Positions 1 to 11,323 are shown, counted from the stretch's first letter. The stretch is 64,000 nucleotides of DNA from Candidatus Stammera capleta (GCA_015134415.1 CP043985.1:62001-126000), one strand, 5' to 3'. Program-made: numbers and translations. Notes: generated by a model not told the origin, from the letters alone.

Positions 1-444
1 GGAGCTAAATCTATACAAGATAGAAATTATTATGCAAAAAAAATATTAAAATGAGGATTTAAAAATTTCAAAACCAAAAAAATAATCAAAAATAATAAAA
101 AAATAATAAATAAAAAAATATGATTTAGTAAAAAAAATTTTATACCAATAGGAGTAAATAAAAATATATATATAAATAATAATAAAAAAAAAAAAAGTAA
201 AATAAAGTTATTAATTATATTTAAAAAAATATTAAAAGCACCTATTTTAAAAAAACAAATATTAGGAAATATATTTTTAAAAATAAATAATAAAATTAAA
301 AAAAAATATAAAATATTATCATTAAAAAAAATAAAAAAAAATAATATTATAAAAATATTATTAGATAATATAAAAATAAAAATTTGTAAAACAATTAATA
401 AAATAATTAATTTTTTTAAAAATACAAAATATGAAAATGTATAA
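1..444 (+). CDS. dacA: D-alanyl-D-alanine carboxypeptidase (PBP5 type), 3' part only
   Basis: The gene enters from the left edge and only its last 147 codons are present. They match the C-terminal part of penicillin-binding protein 5/6: the end of the catalytic domain (KKILKWGFKNFKT), the beta-rich domain II start WFSKKNFIPIGVNKNIYI (E. coli WFGKEDKVSLGVDKDVYL) and LKKQILGNI near the end. The tail is the short amphipathic region that anchors these enzymes to the inner membrane. Active-site motifs SxxK, SxN and KTG lie outside the window. The family trims the terminal D-Ala of peptidoglycan pentapeptides. Two Trp codons at 52 and 121 are TGA. The 3' end overlaps the start of mnmA by 14 bases. 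The family is clear; dacA versus dacC cannot be separated. Confidence 0.85.
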
Positions 445-1531
445 AATAATTAAAATAGTAATTGCATTATCAGGAGGAGTAGATTCTTCAGTAACAATAT
501 GAATATTACAAAAATTAGGATATAAAATAAAATGTGTCTTTATAAAATGTTGAGAAGAAAATAATAATAATAAATGTACTTATTTAAAAGATTATAAAGA
601 TTGTAAAAAAATATGTAAAAAATTAAAAGTAAAATTATATAAAATTAATTTTTCATTTGAATATTGAAAATATGTATTTAATAAATTAATAAAAAATCAA
701 AAAAAAAATAAAATTATAAATCCTGATATATTATGTAATAAAGAAATAAAATTTAAAATATTTATAAAATTTGCTATAAAAATATTAAAAGGAAATTTTA
801 TATCTACAGGTCATTATGTAATAATAAAAAGAAAAAAAAATAAATATTATTTATTAAAAGGTATAGATAAAAAAAAAGATCAAAGTTATTTTTTATATTA
901 TTTAACTCAAAAAAAAATAAAAAAATGTATATTTCCGTTAGGAAAATATTATAAAAAAAATATAAGAAAAATTGCTATTAATTTAAAATTAATTAATGCT
1001 AAAAAAAAAAGTTCAACTGGAATATGTTTTATAGGTAAAAGAAATTATTTTAATTTTATTAGAAAATATATAAAAGATAATAAAGGAAAAATAATTGATA
1101 TAAATAATAAAATATTGGGAAAACATAAAGGATTACATTTATATGCAATAGGACAAAGAAAAAATTTAAATATTAATTTAGGACAACATTTACCATATTA
1201 TGTATATAAAAAAGATATAAAAAATAATAAATTAATAGTAGTAAAAGGTAAAAAAAATATATTTTTATATTCTATTGGAATATATATTAAAAATATACAT
1301 TTTATAAATAAAAATAATAATAAAAAAAAAATATTTTGTAAAATAAAAATTAGATATCAACAAAAAAAAGATATTAAATGTAAATTATATATTAATAAAA
1401 ATAAAATATTATTTAATAAACCAATATTTGGAATAACATCTGGACAATCAGTAGTATTTTATAAAAAAAATATATGTTTAGGGGGAGCAATAATAAAAAA
1501 AAATATATCATTAATTAATAATAATATTTAA
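431..1531 (+). CDS. mnmA: tRNA-uridine 2-sulfurtransferase
   Basis: MnmA adds sulfur to position 2 of the wobble U34 of Glu, Gln and Lys tRNAs, taking it from a sulfur relay. The 366-residue product is nearly the E. coli length (368). The PP-loop SGGVDSS lies at residues 14-20, and the two catalytic cysteines fall at exactly 102 (NPDILCN) and 199 (GICFIG), as in E. coli. The gene is split under the standard code because TGA encodes Trp early in the frame (VTIWILQ). An alternative start is the ATG at 437. It overlaps dacA upstream and converges with glyS, sharing 17 bases. Its partner in making mnm5s2U, mnmG, is at 57239, so this wobble modification appears to be kept. Confidence 0.95.
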
Positions 1532-3590
1532 AATTAGAAAATTTATTAAATAAAAAATTTATATTTTTTAATAAAAAAATTCTATTTGATTTAACATTTT
1601 TATTTTTAACATCTATTTTAACAAAATTTAAAAAATTATTTATTTTTTTAACAGATATAAAAAAATATTTAATTAATTTATCATAATTATGATTAATATA
1701 TAAAAATTTATTTTTTTTATATAAATACAAAATATATTTATATAAAGTAATTTCTTTTTCTTTAATAAGAAAATTAATATCAAATTTTTTAATATTAAAA
1801 TTACAATATTTTTTTAATAAATTATTTACTCTTTTATATAAATTAATAAATTTTATAAAAATTTCTTTATTTTTATATTTTAATATAATATCAATACGAT
1901 TTTTTATATCTAAAAAATCATATATTTTTTTCTTCTTTAATAAAGAATATATTACATTTTTTGAAATTTTTAATTTATTTAAATAATTCATAAATCTAAT
2001 ATTAATAAAATTTAGTATAATTAATATTTTTTTTTTATTAATTTTTTTTTTTTTAAATAAAAATATAGAAAAACTTATTATATTATATATATTAATATAA
2101 AAATTACTATTTAATATTTTATCTATAATTAAAAAAGATAATTTTCTTAACCCATAAGGATCATTTTTTTTTTCTAAATAAATAAAATTATATAATATAA
2201 AAATACTAACTAAAGTATCTATTTTATCTACTAAAAAAATTATAGAACTATATATATTATTATTATCAACATTATAATGTTCTTTTATTATTAAAGATAT
2301 ATTTGAAGACTCTCCATCTAATAATGAATAATGCATACCTATTATACCTTTTAAATTACTATAATATTTACATAAATTAGTTGCTAAATCACATTTTACT
2401 AATAAAATGACATGATTTAAAAAATTTATATTAATATTTAAATAATTTAAATAATATAAAAATTTTTTAGATAAAAATAAAATTCTAGTTACTTTATCTA
2501 AAAAAGTACCAATTTTTTTATAAAAAATAATATTTTTTAATTTAGATAAATAACTAATTAAACAAAATTTTCTATCTTTAATAAAGAAATTTTTAGCTTC
2601 ATTTAATTCTGAATTAATAACATTTTCATAACCTTTTATTATTACATTATAATTATTACTTTTCATATCTAATATAATAATAAAATTATTTGTTAATATA
2701 TTTTTTTTATTAAATAAAATAATACCATAATATTTTTCAATAATAAATGTTATTAAATCTTTAGGTAAAAATAAAAAATTTTTATCAAAATTACATAAAA
2801 TTCCAACAGGTCATTCTATCATAGAAATAATTTTCTTTAAATATTTATTTTTTAAAAAAAATAATAATTTTTTTTTAATAGATATATTTTTTATTATATT
2901 TAATATTCTTATCTTTCTATATTTATAATCTATTATAACTTTACAAAATTTAAATAAATTTTTTATATAATCATTAGCATTATTTAAAATTATATTTTTA
3001 TTATTATTAATAAATTTATGACCAAATAATATATTATTAGATTTAATATTAAAAATCTCAATATCTAAAATTTTATTATTAAACATAATAATAATATTAT
3101 TAATAGGTCTAAAAAAAAAATATTTATTTTCTTCACAAATTATAGTTTTATTATTTTTTAATAAATTAAAAAAAACATTTTTTAATATAATTAAAATTAA
3201 TTTTTTAATATTACTTACTTTATTTTTTTTTTTAAAGAAAAAACATTTTAAATTACTTTTTTTTATATATTTTATATCTTTTATAGATAAATTTATATTT
3301 TTACATCAATTAATTAATTTATTATTATTAAATATATTAATTTTAGAAATTTTAATTTTAGGACCTTTTATAATTTTATATTTATTTTTAAAATATTGAT
3401 TATAACTTAAATTATAAACTAAACAAGAAATTCTTCTTATAGTAACAAAAACTTTTATTTTACTAAATAAAAAATTATATTTTATTAAATTATATTTAAT
3501 ATATTTTTTAAAATTAATATTAATATATTTTAATTTATTAATAGGTAATTCTTCAGAAATTAATTCAATTAATAATATACCTTTAAACAT
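1515..3590 (-). CDS. glyS: glycyl-tRNA synthetase beta subunit
   Basis: This is the beta chain of the bacterial alpha2-beta2 glycyl-tRNA synthetase; it carries the tRNA-binding domains, while the alpha chain (glyQ, immediately upstream) makes the adenylate. Reading TGA as Trp gives one frame of 691 codons, against 689 residues in E. coli. The N-terminus has the typical LLIELISEELP and the RRISCLVYNL segments; the C-terminal half shows the HD-like region (NLKGIIGMHYSLLDGE). The start ATG at 3588-3590 has AAGGAT just upstream. The 3' end overlaps the mnmA 3' end on the other strand. The sequence is very rich in Lys, Asn and Ile, typical of decayed A+T-rich genomes, but conserved blocks remain, so it looks functional. 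Confidence 0.93.
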
Positions 3591-3607
3591 TTAAATCCTT
3601 AAATAAA

Positions 3608-4465
3608 TTATAAATTTAGATACAAATTAGCAATTTTATTAAAAATTTTTCTAATACATAAAATATTATTTTGTCTTTCTATTTTAGAAAAATAATTTTT
3701 AGCATCTAATAAATTAAAATAATAAACCATTTTAATTGCAAATTCATATGAAATTTTAATTAAAGGTCTATCTAAATTTATTAATCTTAAAGATTCATTT
3801 TTATAATTATTCATACAAGAAAGTAAAAAATTTATATTAGAATTATTAAAAATATAATATGATTTATCTATTTCATCATTATACAAAATATCAATATATT
3901 TTATTTTTTTTAAAATATTAATATCTCAAATTAAATTATTTATATGATTTACATTTTGTAAATATAAAGATATTCTTTCCAAACCATAAGTAATTTCACA
4001 AAGTGAAGGAATACAATCAAATCCCCCCATTTTTTTAAAATAAGTAAATTGACTAATTTCCATCCCATTTAATCAAACCTCTCAACCTACACCATATGCA
4101 CCTAAAGTAGGATTTTCTCAATTATCTTCAATAAAACGTAATTCTGATATATTTAAATTTATATTTAAATATTTTAATGACTCTATATATAAATTTTGAA
4201 TATTTTTTAAAAAAGGTTTACTAATAACCTGAAATTGATAATATTGTTGTAATCTATTTGAACTATTACCATAACGACTATCATTTGGTCTTCTACATAA
4301 TTGTATATAAGAATAAAAACTTTTTTTTTTATTAAAACAACTAAAAAAAGTAATAGGATGAAAAGTAGCAGCACCAACTTCAATATCAATAGGTTGCACA
4401 ATACAACTACCTAAATTAGACCAATATTTATATAATTTAAAAATTAATTTTTTAAAAGTAATCAT
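3608..4465 (-). CDS. glyQ: glycyl-tRNA synthetase alpha subunit
   Basis: The alpha chain activates glycine with ATP and works together with GlyS, 17 bases downstream. The frame is 285 codons (E. coli 303) once TGA is read as Trp. The class II catalytic core is plain: [19 protein letters not shown] near residue 25, and the [24 protein letters not shown] block with motif-2 residues. The C-terminus ends a little earlier than in E. coli. The two genes keep the glyQ-glyS order of Enterobacterales. The start ATG at 4463-4465 sits next to the A+T-rich spacer 4466-4725, which probably holds the promoter. Confidence 0.95.
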
Positions 4466-4725
4466 ATATTAAAAAAAACAATATTAAATATTATATTTAT
4501 ATTTATATTTATATTTATTATATTAAATATAAATAAATTTAATTATTTTAAAATAAAAAATAATAAAATATTATTATATATTTATACTATACAATAAAAA
4601 ATATTTTTTAAAATAATATTAATCAAAACTATTTAAATATTAATAAATAATAATATATTACATATAAATTATATATTATTATATATTAAAAAAAATATAA
4701 AAATAAATTATAAACTAAAATATAT
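4466..4725. other. A+T-rich spacer between rplQ and glyQ
   Basis: The spacer is 260 bases of nearly pure A and T with no coding signal. It contains four perfect tandem copies of ATATTT at 4493-4516. It must hold the glyQS promoter and the end of the ribosomal transcript from the right's opposite side (rplQ is upstream in the minus direction), but no convincing hairpin or promoter boxes stand out from the base composition. Confidence 0.5.
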
Positions 4726-5082
4726 TTAATTACTTAAAATTTTTATATATGCTAATGGAGAATTATCACCTTTTCTAAATCCACATTTTATAATCTTAGT
4801 ATAACCTCCATTAAAATTTAAAAATCTTGGACCTAAAATATATAATAATTTATTAACATTTTTCTTATTTCTAATATTAGAAAATAATATCCTTTTATTA
4901 TGTAAATTATTTTTTTTTGATCTAGTTATTAATTTTTCTATAAAAATTCTTAATTCTTTTGCTTTACATAAAGTAGTTTTAATTAATTCATAATATATTA
5001 AAGAATTTATCATATTTCTAAACATTAATTTTCTATGACTACTATTTATATTAAACTTACGACCTTTTTTTTTATGACGCAT
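4726..5082 (-). CDS. rplQ: 50S ribosomal protein L17
   Basis: L17 sits around the polypeptide exit tunnel of the large subunit. The 118-residue product begins MRHKKKGRKFN and keeps the SSHRKLMFRNM and RFLNFNGGYTKI segments typical of the family (E. coli 127 residues, with a longer tail). It is the last gene of the alpha operon, 38 bases after rpoA, in the usual rpsM-rpsK-rpsD-rpoA-rplQ order. The ATG at 5080-5082 is followed by the normal N-terminus, so the start is secure. Confidence 0.97.
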   Translation of the reverse strand: MRHKKKGRKFNINSSHRKLMFRNMINSLIYYELIKTTLCKAKELRIFIEKLITRSKKNNLHNKRILFSNIRNKKNVNKLLYILGPRFLNFNGGYTKIIKCGFRKGDNSPLAYIKILSN

Positions 5083-5120
5083 AATAAATACCTTTATTTA
5101 TTTTTTAAATTACTAGGAGG

Positions 5121-6092
5121 TCAATTTTTTAATTTCATACCTAATTTTAATCCTTTAGACGATAATATATTTTTTATTTCAGCTAAAGATTTCTTACCTA
5201 AATTAGGGGTTTTTAATAATTCAAATTCAGTTTTTTGTACTAAATCTCCTATATAATTTATAGATTCAGTTTTTAAACAATTTGCTGATCTTACAGTTAA
5301 ATCTAAATCATCAACAGATAATAATAAAACAGAATCAAATTTTATTTTTTTTTTTTTTTTTTTATCAACTACATCTTTATTTAAATTTACAAAAACACCT
5401 AATTGATTAATTAAAATATTAGCAGCTTTACGAACAGCAGATTCAGGATCTATAGTTCCATTAGTCTTAATATTTAATATTAATTTATCCAAACCATCAA
5501 AATCTTTTAAACGAGTATTTTCAACAATATATGAAACACATTTTATTGGAGAAAAATAAGAATCTATAAATAATTTTCCAGTTAATAAATCATTATCATC
5601 TTTTTTAACTTTATTTATTTTTGATAAAGAAGATATATATCCTTTACCCAATTCAACTTTTATACGAATTAAAATAGAAGAATTTAAAGATGTTAAATTA
5701 CATATAACATGATCAGGATTAATTATATTAAACTTATTATTAGATTTAATATCAGACCCTAAAACAGGACCTATACCTTTCTTTTTAATTACTAAAATAG
5801 ATTCATCTAAATTATCATCTAAACTTATAGATAAATTTTTTAAATTTAAAATTATTTCTGTAATATCTTCTAATAATCCTTCTTTATAATCATATTCATG
5901 TGTAACACCATCAATTTCTAATTCAGTAATAGAATAACCTGGAATAGATGATAATAAAATACGTCTTAATACATTTCCTAAAGTATTACCAAAACCTCTT
6001 TCTAAAGGTTCTAAAATAATTAAAGAAGAATTATTAGAAACTTTACTAATTTTTATTAATTTAGGTTCTAAAATTTTTAAATTATTAATCAT
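5121..6092 (-). CDS. rpoA: RNA polymerase alpha subunit
   Basis: Alpha dimerises to nucleate assembly of RNA polymerase. The 323-residue protein (E. coli 329) has the N-terminal assembly domain with [26 protein letters not shown] at about residues 28-52. The linker contains a run of lysines near residue 243. The C-terminal domain is retained: [11 protein letters not shown] includes the Arg that binds UP elements, and [13 protein letters not shown] carries the helix-hairpin-helix. This shows that promoter contacts through alpha may still exist despite the shrunken genome. It lies between rpsD and rplQ as in Enterobacterales. No in-frame TGA is needed. Confidence 0.98.
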   Translation of the reverse strand: MINNLKILEPKLIKISKVSNNSSLIILEPLERGFGNTLGNVLRRILLSSIPGYSITELEIDGVTHEYDYKEGLLEDITEIILNLKNLSISLDDNLDESILVIKKKGIGPVLGSDIKSNNKFNIINPDHVICNLTSLNSSILIRIKVELGKGYISSLSKINKVKKDDNDLLTGKLFIDSYFSPIKCVSYIVENTRLKDFDGLDKLILNIKTNGTIDPESAVRKAANILINQLGVFVNLNKDVVDKKKKKKIKFDSVLLLSVDDLDLTVRSANCLKTESINYIGDLVQKTEFELLKTPNLGKKSLAEIKNILSSKGLKLGMKLKN

Positions 6093-6117
6093 AACTAATT
6101 ATTTTCCTAATATATAT

Positions 6118-6738
6118 TTATCTAGAATAAAATTCTAAAATAAGATTTTCTTCAATATCATTGAATATATATTTCATTTTAGGAACAAACTTAAATATAC
6201 CTATCATTTTTTTAATATCAACATCTATTCAATCAATTAATTTACGTTGTTTAAACAATTCTAAAGAATATTTAATACGATCTTGATTTTTAGCTTTATC
6301 TAAAACACTAATTAAATCATTAGGTGAAACTAAAAATGAAGGAATACTAACAATTTTTTTATTAACTAAAATTAATTTATGATTAATTAATTGACGAGAT
6401 TCATAACGAGTAGAACCAAAACCCATTCTATAAACAATATTATCTAATCTTCTTTCTAAAAAAGAAAATAAAATTTCACTAGTATTTCCTTTTAAACGAA
6501 CAGATTTTTTATAATAATTTAAAAATTGTTTTTCTAAAATACAATACATACGACGAACTTTTTGTTTTTCTCTTAATTGAATAGCATAATTAGATAATCT
6601 ACTTTTTTTATAACCATGTTGACCTGGTAAACGATCTATTTTACATTTTGATTCAATATTACGTAAATTTGATTTTAAAAATAAATCAACACCTTCTCTA
6701 CGACTTAATTTTAATTTAGGACCTAAATATTTAGACAT
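6118..6738 (-). CDS. rpsD: 30S ribosomal protein S4
   Basis: S4 is a primary 16S rRNA binder that starts small-subunit assembly. The product is 206 residues, exactly the E. coli length, but only if the TGA at 6229-6231 is read as Trp in the sequence LIDWIDVDMKKMIG. The N-terminus [20 protein letters not shown], the S4 RNA-binding domain ([23 protein letters not shown]) and the C-terminal ILEFYSR are all present. It has the normal place between rpsK and rpoA. The last 36 residues after the TGA are well conserved, which is direct evidence for the altered code. Confidence 0.97.
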
Positions 6739-6771
6739 TTTATACTCTTTTATAAAAATAATTTATCAAAA

Positions 6772-7155
6772 TTACACACGTCTTTTTTTAGGAGGACGAC
6801 AACCATTATGAGGAACAGGGGTAATATCATTAATACTAATAATATTAAAACCTGCATTATATAATGCTTTTATACTAGATTCTCTTCCAGGTCCAGGCCC
6901 ATTAACCATAACCTCTAAATTTTTTATCCCATATAATTTAACTAATTCTGAACATTTTTCAGCTGCTATTTGAGCTGCAAAAGGAGTAGATTTTCTAGAA
7001 CCTCTAAAACCAGAACCTCCAGAAGTTTTTCAACCTAAAACATTACCTAATTTATCAGTAATACTAATTATAGTATTATTAAATGAAGCATAAATATGAG
7101 CTATACCATTTAATATTTGTTTTTTTTTCTTTTTAATATTTTTATTTTTATACAT
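6772..7155 (-). CDS. rpsK: 30S ribosomal protein S11
   Basis: S11 lies on the platform of the small subunit near the mRNA exit. The frame gives 127 residues (E. coli 129) ending [11 protein letters not shown]. Conserved parts include the [20 protein letters not shown] block and the GPGPGRES segment. One Trp is TGA (NVLGWKTSGG), which hides the gene under the standard code. It is placed between rpsM and rpsD, as in the alpha operon of Enterobacterales. The start at 7153-7155 is inferred from length and reads [12 protein letters not shown], a lysine-rich N-terminus. Confidence 0.95.
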
Positions 7156-7178
7156 ATAATATATTTAAATAAACAAAA

Positions 7179-7535
7179 TTATTTTTTAATTTTACGTAAT
7201 TTTTTACAAGTTTTAGCATTAGTTCTTGTACGTTGACCATGTACTGGTAATTTTTTTTTATGTCTTAACCCCCGATAACAATTTATATCAATTAATCTTT
7301 TAATATTTAACATAACTTCTCTTCTAAGATCTCCTTCTAAAGTAAAATTAGAAATAATTTTTCTTATTTCTACTATTTTAGAATTATCTAAATCTTTAAT
7401 TTTTACATAATAATTAATATTTAACTTATCACAAATAAATTTAGAACGTGATTTTCCTATTCCATATATAGAAGTTAAAGCAAATAAAATAGATTTATTA
7501 TCTATAATATTAACTCCACAAATTCTAATTATCAT
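7179..7535 (-). CDS. rpsM: 30S ribosomal protein S13
   Basis: S13 contacts the P-site tRNA and bridges the two subunits. The 118-residue product matches the E. coli length of 118. Visible motifs are ARI-like start (IIRICGVNI), the helix-turn GIGKSRSKFICDKL, the CYRGLRHKKKLPVHGQRTRTNAKT block and a basic tail KKLRKIKK. It opens the alpha operon behind rpmJ and precedes rpsK by 23 bases. Confidence 0.97.
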   Translation of the reverse strand: MIIRICGVNIIDNKSILFALTSIYGIGKSRSKFICDKLNINYYVKIKDLDNSKIVEIRKIISNFTLEGDLRREVMLNIKRLIDINCYRGLRHKKKLPVHGQRTRTNAKTCKKLRKIKK

Positions 7536-7549
7536 TATATTTCCTCATT

Positions 7550-7666
7550 TTAACCTTGACGTTGTTTATGTTTAGGATTATTTTTACAAATAACATATAA
7601 TACACCATTACGTTTTACAATTTTACAAAAAGAACAAAATTTTTTAACTGAAGCTCTTACTTTCAT
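7550..7666 (-). CDS. rpmJ: 50S ribosomal protein L36
   Basis: This tiny protein (38 residues) lies between secY and rpsM, its normal site. It reads [28 protein letters not shown] and ends with NPKHKQRQG. The zinc-ribbon residues C11, C14, C27 and H33 of the zinc-binding form of L36 are present. L36 binds 23S rRNA late in assembly of the large subunit. Confidence 0.96.
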   Translation of the reverse strand: MKVRASVKKFCSFCKIVKRNGVLYVICKNNPKHKQRQG

Positions 7667-7676
7667 ATGTATAAAC

Positions 7677-8987
7677 TTATCTATAATTTTTAATAATAGA
7701 AATATAATTACTTGATATAATTAATGATTTTATTTGAAATATAAATTCCATAATAACAATAGCTACAATTAATAAAGATGTAAAATTAAAATTAAAATTA
7801 ATATTTAATATATCACATATAAAATCAGAAATTAAACATATTATTAATATATATAAAGATCCAAATAAAGTTAATTTTAAAATAATATTTTTTAAAAAAA
7901 TATATGTATTATTACCAGGTCTAATCCCAGGAATATAAGCACCACTCTTTTTTAAATTATTAGAAATATTATTAGGATTATATACTAACAATGTATAAAA
8001 AAAATAAAAAAATATTACAAAAAATATATAAATTAATAAATATAAAAAATTTTTTGGATAAAATAAATTATAAACATAAAATACATAATTAAATTTTATA
8101 AAATTATTTAAAAAAAATAAAATAATAGAAAATAATAACATAATACTAGAAGTAAAAATAGATGGCATTATACCAGCCATATTAATTTTAAGGGGTAAAA
8201 AAGTATTATAAGAAGAAAAAAAACATTTAATACTTTTATAACCTTTAGAAGAATATAAAATTAATATTTTTCTTTCAGCCATCTCAACAAAAACTATTAA
8301 ATATGTTACTAATATAATTAAAATAAATATTAAAAATAATTTTAAATAAGATAAATTATTAATATTTAAAAAAAAATTAAATAAAGAACTAGGTAAATTA
8401 GATATTATTCCTGTAAATATTATAACAGATATACCATTACCTAAAGAATTCTTAGAAATTTGTTCACTTAATCATACTAAAAAAATAGTTCCAGTAATTA
8501 AACTAATAATAGAACTAATATATATAATAAAATTATTATATAAAAAAAAATTACTATAATTATTAAATTTATTTATAAAAAAAAATATTGTAATAGACTG
8601 TATAATAGATAATAATAAAGTTAAATACTTCATATATTTATTAATTAAATATTTTCCATTAACATTATTTTTTAAATTTATAAAATAAGGAAAAATAATT
8701 GTTAACAATTGTATTATTATAGAAGAAGAAATATAAGGTATAATACCCAAAGTAAATATAGAAAAATTTAATATATTTCCACCAGAAAATATATTATAAA
8801 TATTAATAATATTATTATTAATAATTTTTTTAAATATATTATTTAATACATATATATTAATACCTGGTATAGAAATAAAATTTCCTATACGAAATAAAAA
8901 TATATAAAAAAATAAAAATAATATTTTATTCTTTAATTCTTTAAAACTATCTAATAAAGAATCAAATGAAATATTTTTAATATTCAC
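7677..8987 (-). CDS. secY: preprotein translocase channel subunit SecY
   Basis: SecY forms the protein-conducting channel of the inner membrane. Joining across TGA codons gives 436 residues (E. coli 443) with about ten hydrophobic segments. Recognisable blocks are the [13 protein letters not shown] start, the plug region with [27 protein letters not shown], the GIRPGNNT loop and the [13 protein letters not shown] segment. The start is GTG at 8985-8987, preceded by AAGGAT at about 8 bases. The gene is between rplO and rpmJ. SecG is at 41713, so the SecYG pair is kept; SecA and SecE must lie outside the window. The substitution load is high in the membrane segments but hydrophobicity is conserved. 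Confidence 0.95.
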
Positions 8988-9004
8988 ACTCTATCCTTAA
9001 ATAA

Positions 9005-9427
9005 TTAATTATTTAATAACTTATATACACTAGACGATAATTTAATATTATTATCTAATATTTTTATTTTTTTTTTTAAAATAATATTTCCTAATATTAT
9101 TTTAACAATTTTTATATTATGTTTAATTATTTTTTTTTTTTTTAATAATTTTAAATTTAAAATTTCATTATCATTAAATATATTTAATTTATCTAAAGAT
9201 AATTCTTGATAAAAATTATTTTTTCTACTTTTAAAACCAAATTTAGGTATTCTACGATAAAATGGTGTTTGACCTCCCTCAAAATATTTCTTTATATTAT
9301 ACCCTGATCTAGATTTTTGTCCTTTATGCCCCCTTCCACAAGTTTTACCTAAACCAGAACCTATACCTCTACCTAAACGTTTAGATTTTTTATTTTTATT
9401 TTTTATATATATAGTATTCAAAAACAT
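9005..9427 (-). CDS. rplO: 50S ribosomal protein L15
   Basis: L15 is a late-assembly protein of the large subunit. It is 140 residues (E. coli 144). The glycine-rich N-terminal extension that threads into 23S rRNA is intact ([22 protein letters not shown]), followed by [17 protein letters not shown]. In Enterobacterales rpmD lies just upstream of this gene; here only 22 bases separate rplO from rpsE, so L30 is missing from its normal place. Confidence 0.96.
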   Translation of the reverse strand: MFLNTIYIKNKNKKSKRLGRGIGSGLGKTCGRGHKGQKSRSGYNIKKYFEGGQTPFYRRIPKFGFKSRKNNFYQELSLDKLNIFNDNEILNLKLLKKKKIIKHNIKIVKIILGNIILKKKIKILDNNIKLSSSVYKLLNN

Positions 9428-9449
9428 AATTTATTATTCCATAAAATAA

Positions 9450-9947
9450 TTAAAATATTTCTTTTAAAAATTTACCTCTTTTATTAGCTATAAATAATGG
9501 AGATTGAATATTATTTAAAGCTTTAAAAGTTGCTTTTATTACATTTATAGGATTAGTAGAACCATAACATTTACATAAAATATTTTTTACTCCTGCTACT
9601 TCAAATAAAAATTTCATAGTTTTACCAGCTATTATTCCAGTACCTTCAACAGCTGGTTTAATAAAAATTATTGTACTTTTATAAGAATAATTTATAGAAT
9701 ATCTTAAAGTTTTTTTTTTATTTAAATATATAGAAATAATATTCTTACGAGAATTATCTAAAGATTTTTGTATAGCTAAAGGAACTTCTTTAGCTTTAGA
9801 ATATCCATAACCAATTTTACCATTTTTATTACCTATAACAGTTAAAGCAGAAAAAGAAAATATTCTACCTCCTTTAACTGTTTTAGAAATTCTATTAACA
9901 AATACTAATTTTTCATAATATTCATTATTAACATTTATTTTCTTCAT
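9450..9947 (-). CDS. rpsE: 30S ribosomal protein S5
   Basis: S5 shapes the decoding site and, with S4, the mRNA entry helicase. The product has 165 residues (E. coli 167). The RNA-binding N-terminal domain contains VNRISKTVKGGRIFSFSALTVIG and GYGYSKAKEVPLAI; the C-terminal domain contains AVEGTGIIAGKTMKFLFEVAGVKNI and the STNPINVIKATFKAL segment. It follows rplR in the spc operon. No in-frame TGA. Confidence 0.97.
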   Translation of the reverse strand: MKKINVNNEYYEKLVFVNRISKTVKGGRIFSFSALTVIGNKNGKIGYGYSKAKEVPLAIQKSLDNSRKNIISIYLNKKKTLRYSINYSYKSTIIFIKPAVEGTGIIAGKTMKFLFEVAGVKNILCKCYGSTNPINVIKATFKALNNIQSPLFIANKRGKFLKEIF

Positions 9948-9971
9948 ATATTCATATTTATAATAAAATAA

Positions 9972-10331
9972 TTAAAATAATAAACCATATTTTCTAGCAC
10001 TTTTAGCTAAATATTTTACACGACCATGATATTTATATCCAGAACGATCAAATACAACTTTACTAATACCTCTTTTAATAGCTCTTTTAGCTATAATTTT
10101 ACCTATAACATAAGAAGACTTTTTATTTCCAGTATATTTATTTTTAAAATATTTTTTTTCTAAAGTAGAAGCAGATAGCAATACTTTAGACATATAATTA
10201 TCATACTTTATAATTTGAGCATACATATGACGAGAAGTTTTATTAACTACTAAACAAATTTTATTTTGTTTTTTATATATTGAACGTGTCTTTTTACATC
10301 TAATTAAACGTTTTTCATATTTATTTAACAT
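9972..10331 (-). CDS. rplR: 50S ribosomal protein L18
   Basis: L18 binds 5S rRNA and docks it on the central protuberance. The 119-residue product (E. coli 117) has the basic N-terminus and the conserved IGKIIAKRAIKRGISKVVFDRSGYKYHGRVKYLAKSAR run in its second half. It lies between rplF (5 bases) and rpsE. The start ATG at 10329-10331 is supported by the normal length. Confidence 0.97.
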   Translation of the reverse strand: MLNKYEKRLIRCKKTRSIYKKQNKICLVVNKTSRHMYAQIIKYDNYMSKVLLSASTLEKKYFKNKYTGNKKSSYVIGKIIAKRAIKRGISKVVFDRSGYKYHGRVKYLAKSARKYGLLF

Positions 10332-10336
10332 ATATT

Positions 10337-10885
10337 TTATTTATTTATTTTTTTTTTATTTTCTTTAATTTTTACAAATTCATTACTATATCTTATTCCC
10401 TTTCCTTGCTTATAACATTCAGGAGGTCTAAAAGATCTTATTTCAGCTGCTACTTGACCAACTTTTTGTTTATCAAAACCTTTAATTACAATTTCATTAT
10501 TATTCAAACATATTATATCTATATATTTAGGTATTTTATATTTAATAGTATATGAAAAACCTAAATTTAAATATAATTTTTTTTTTTCAATATAAGCTTT
10601 ATATCCAATACCAACTAATAATAATTTCTTTATAAAATTATTTTCTAAACCAATTAAAAGATTATTAATTATAGAACGAATAGTACCAGCATACATTAAA
10701 TATTTCTTAGAATAAGATTTATAAATAGTAAAAAAAATTTTATTTTTTTTTATTACTGGTAATACAGAATAATGAATTATATTTTTAATAATTAAATTAT
10801 TTTTTAATATAATAATTTTATTATTAATAATATTTACTTCTATACCTTTAGGTATTATAATAGGTTTTTTTGCAATTCTTGACAT
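10337..10885 (-). CDS. rplF: 50S ribosomal protein L6
   Basis: L6 lies near the factor-binding site of the large subunit. The frame is 182 residues (E. coli 177). It starts MSRIAKKPIIIPKGIEV, has two L6 repeats, and keeps the second-domain signature KGFDKQKVGQVAAEIRSFRPPECYKQGKGIRY. AAGGT lies 8 bases before the ATG. It follows rpsH and precedes rplR in spc order. The first domain is more diverged than the second. Confidence 0.97.
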   Translation of the reverse strand: MSRIAKKPIIIPKGIEVNIINNKIIILKNNLIIKNIIHYSVLPVIKKNKIFFTIYKSYSKKYLMYAGTIRSIINNLLIGLENNFIKKLLLVGIGYKAYIEKKKLYLNLGFSYTIKYKIPKYIDIICLNNNEIVIKGFDKQKVGQVAAEIRSFRPPECYKQGKGIRYSNEFVKIKENKKKINK

Positions 10886-10904
10886 ATATTACCTTAATTT
10901 TTTT

Positions 10905-11300
10905 TTAAAATATATAACAAATTACTTCTCCACCTACATTTAAAATACGAGCTTTTTTATCTGATAAAACACCTTTAGATGTAGAGATAATAACTATACC
11001 TAAACCAGATTTTATTAAAGGTAAATTTTTACAAGATTTATATATACGTAAACCAGGTCTACTTATTCTTTTAATTAACGTAATAACAGGTTTATTAAAA
11101 TAATATTTTAAATATATAATTATACTTTTTTTTTTAGAATTTAAAAATATATTAAATTTTTTTATATAACCTTCAGAATAAATAACATTTAAAATAGAAT
11201 GTTTAAATTTAGTATAATAAATAATTATTTTTTTTTTTTTAGCTATCTGAGCGTTTCTTATACATGTAAGCATATCTGATATAGAATCTTGCATACTCAT
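10905..11300 (-). CDS. rpsH: 30S ribosomal protein S8
   Basis: S8 is a primary binder of the 16S central domain and in E. coli represses its own spc operon. Here it has 131 residues (E. coli 130). It begins MSMQDSISDMLTCIRNAQ and ends with the RNA-binding block KSGLGIVIISTSKGVLSDKKAR followed by GGEVICYIF. It lies between rpsN and rplF. No hairpin resembling the S8 operator was recognised in the transcript. Confidence 0.97.
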   Translation of the reverse strand: MSMQDSISDMLTCIRNAQIAKKKKIIIYYTKFKHSILNVIYSEGYIKKFNIFLNSKKKSIIIYLKYYFNKPVITLIKRISRPGLRIYKSCKNLPLIKSGLGIVIISTSKGVLSDKKARILNVGGEVICYIF

Positions 11301-11323
11301 AATAAATCACCATAATTTTGAAA

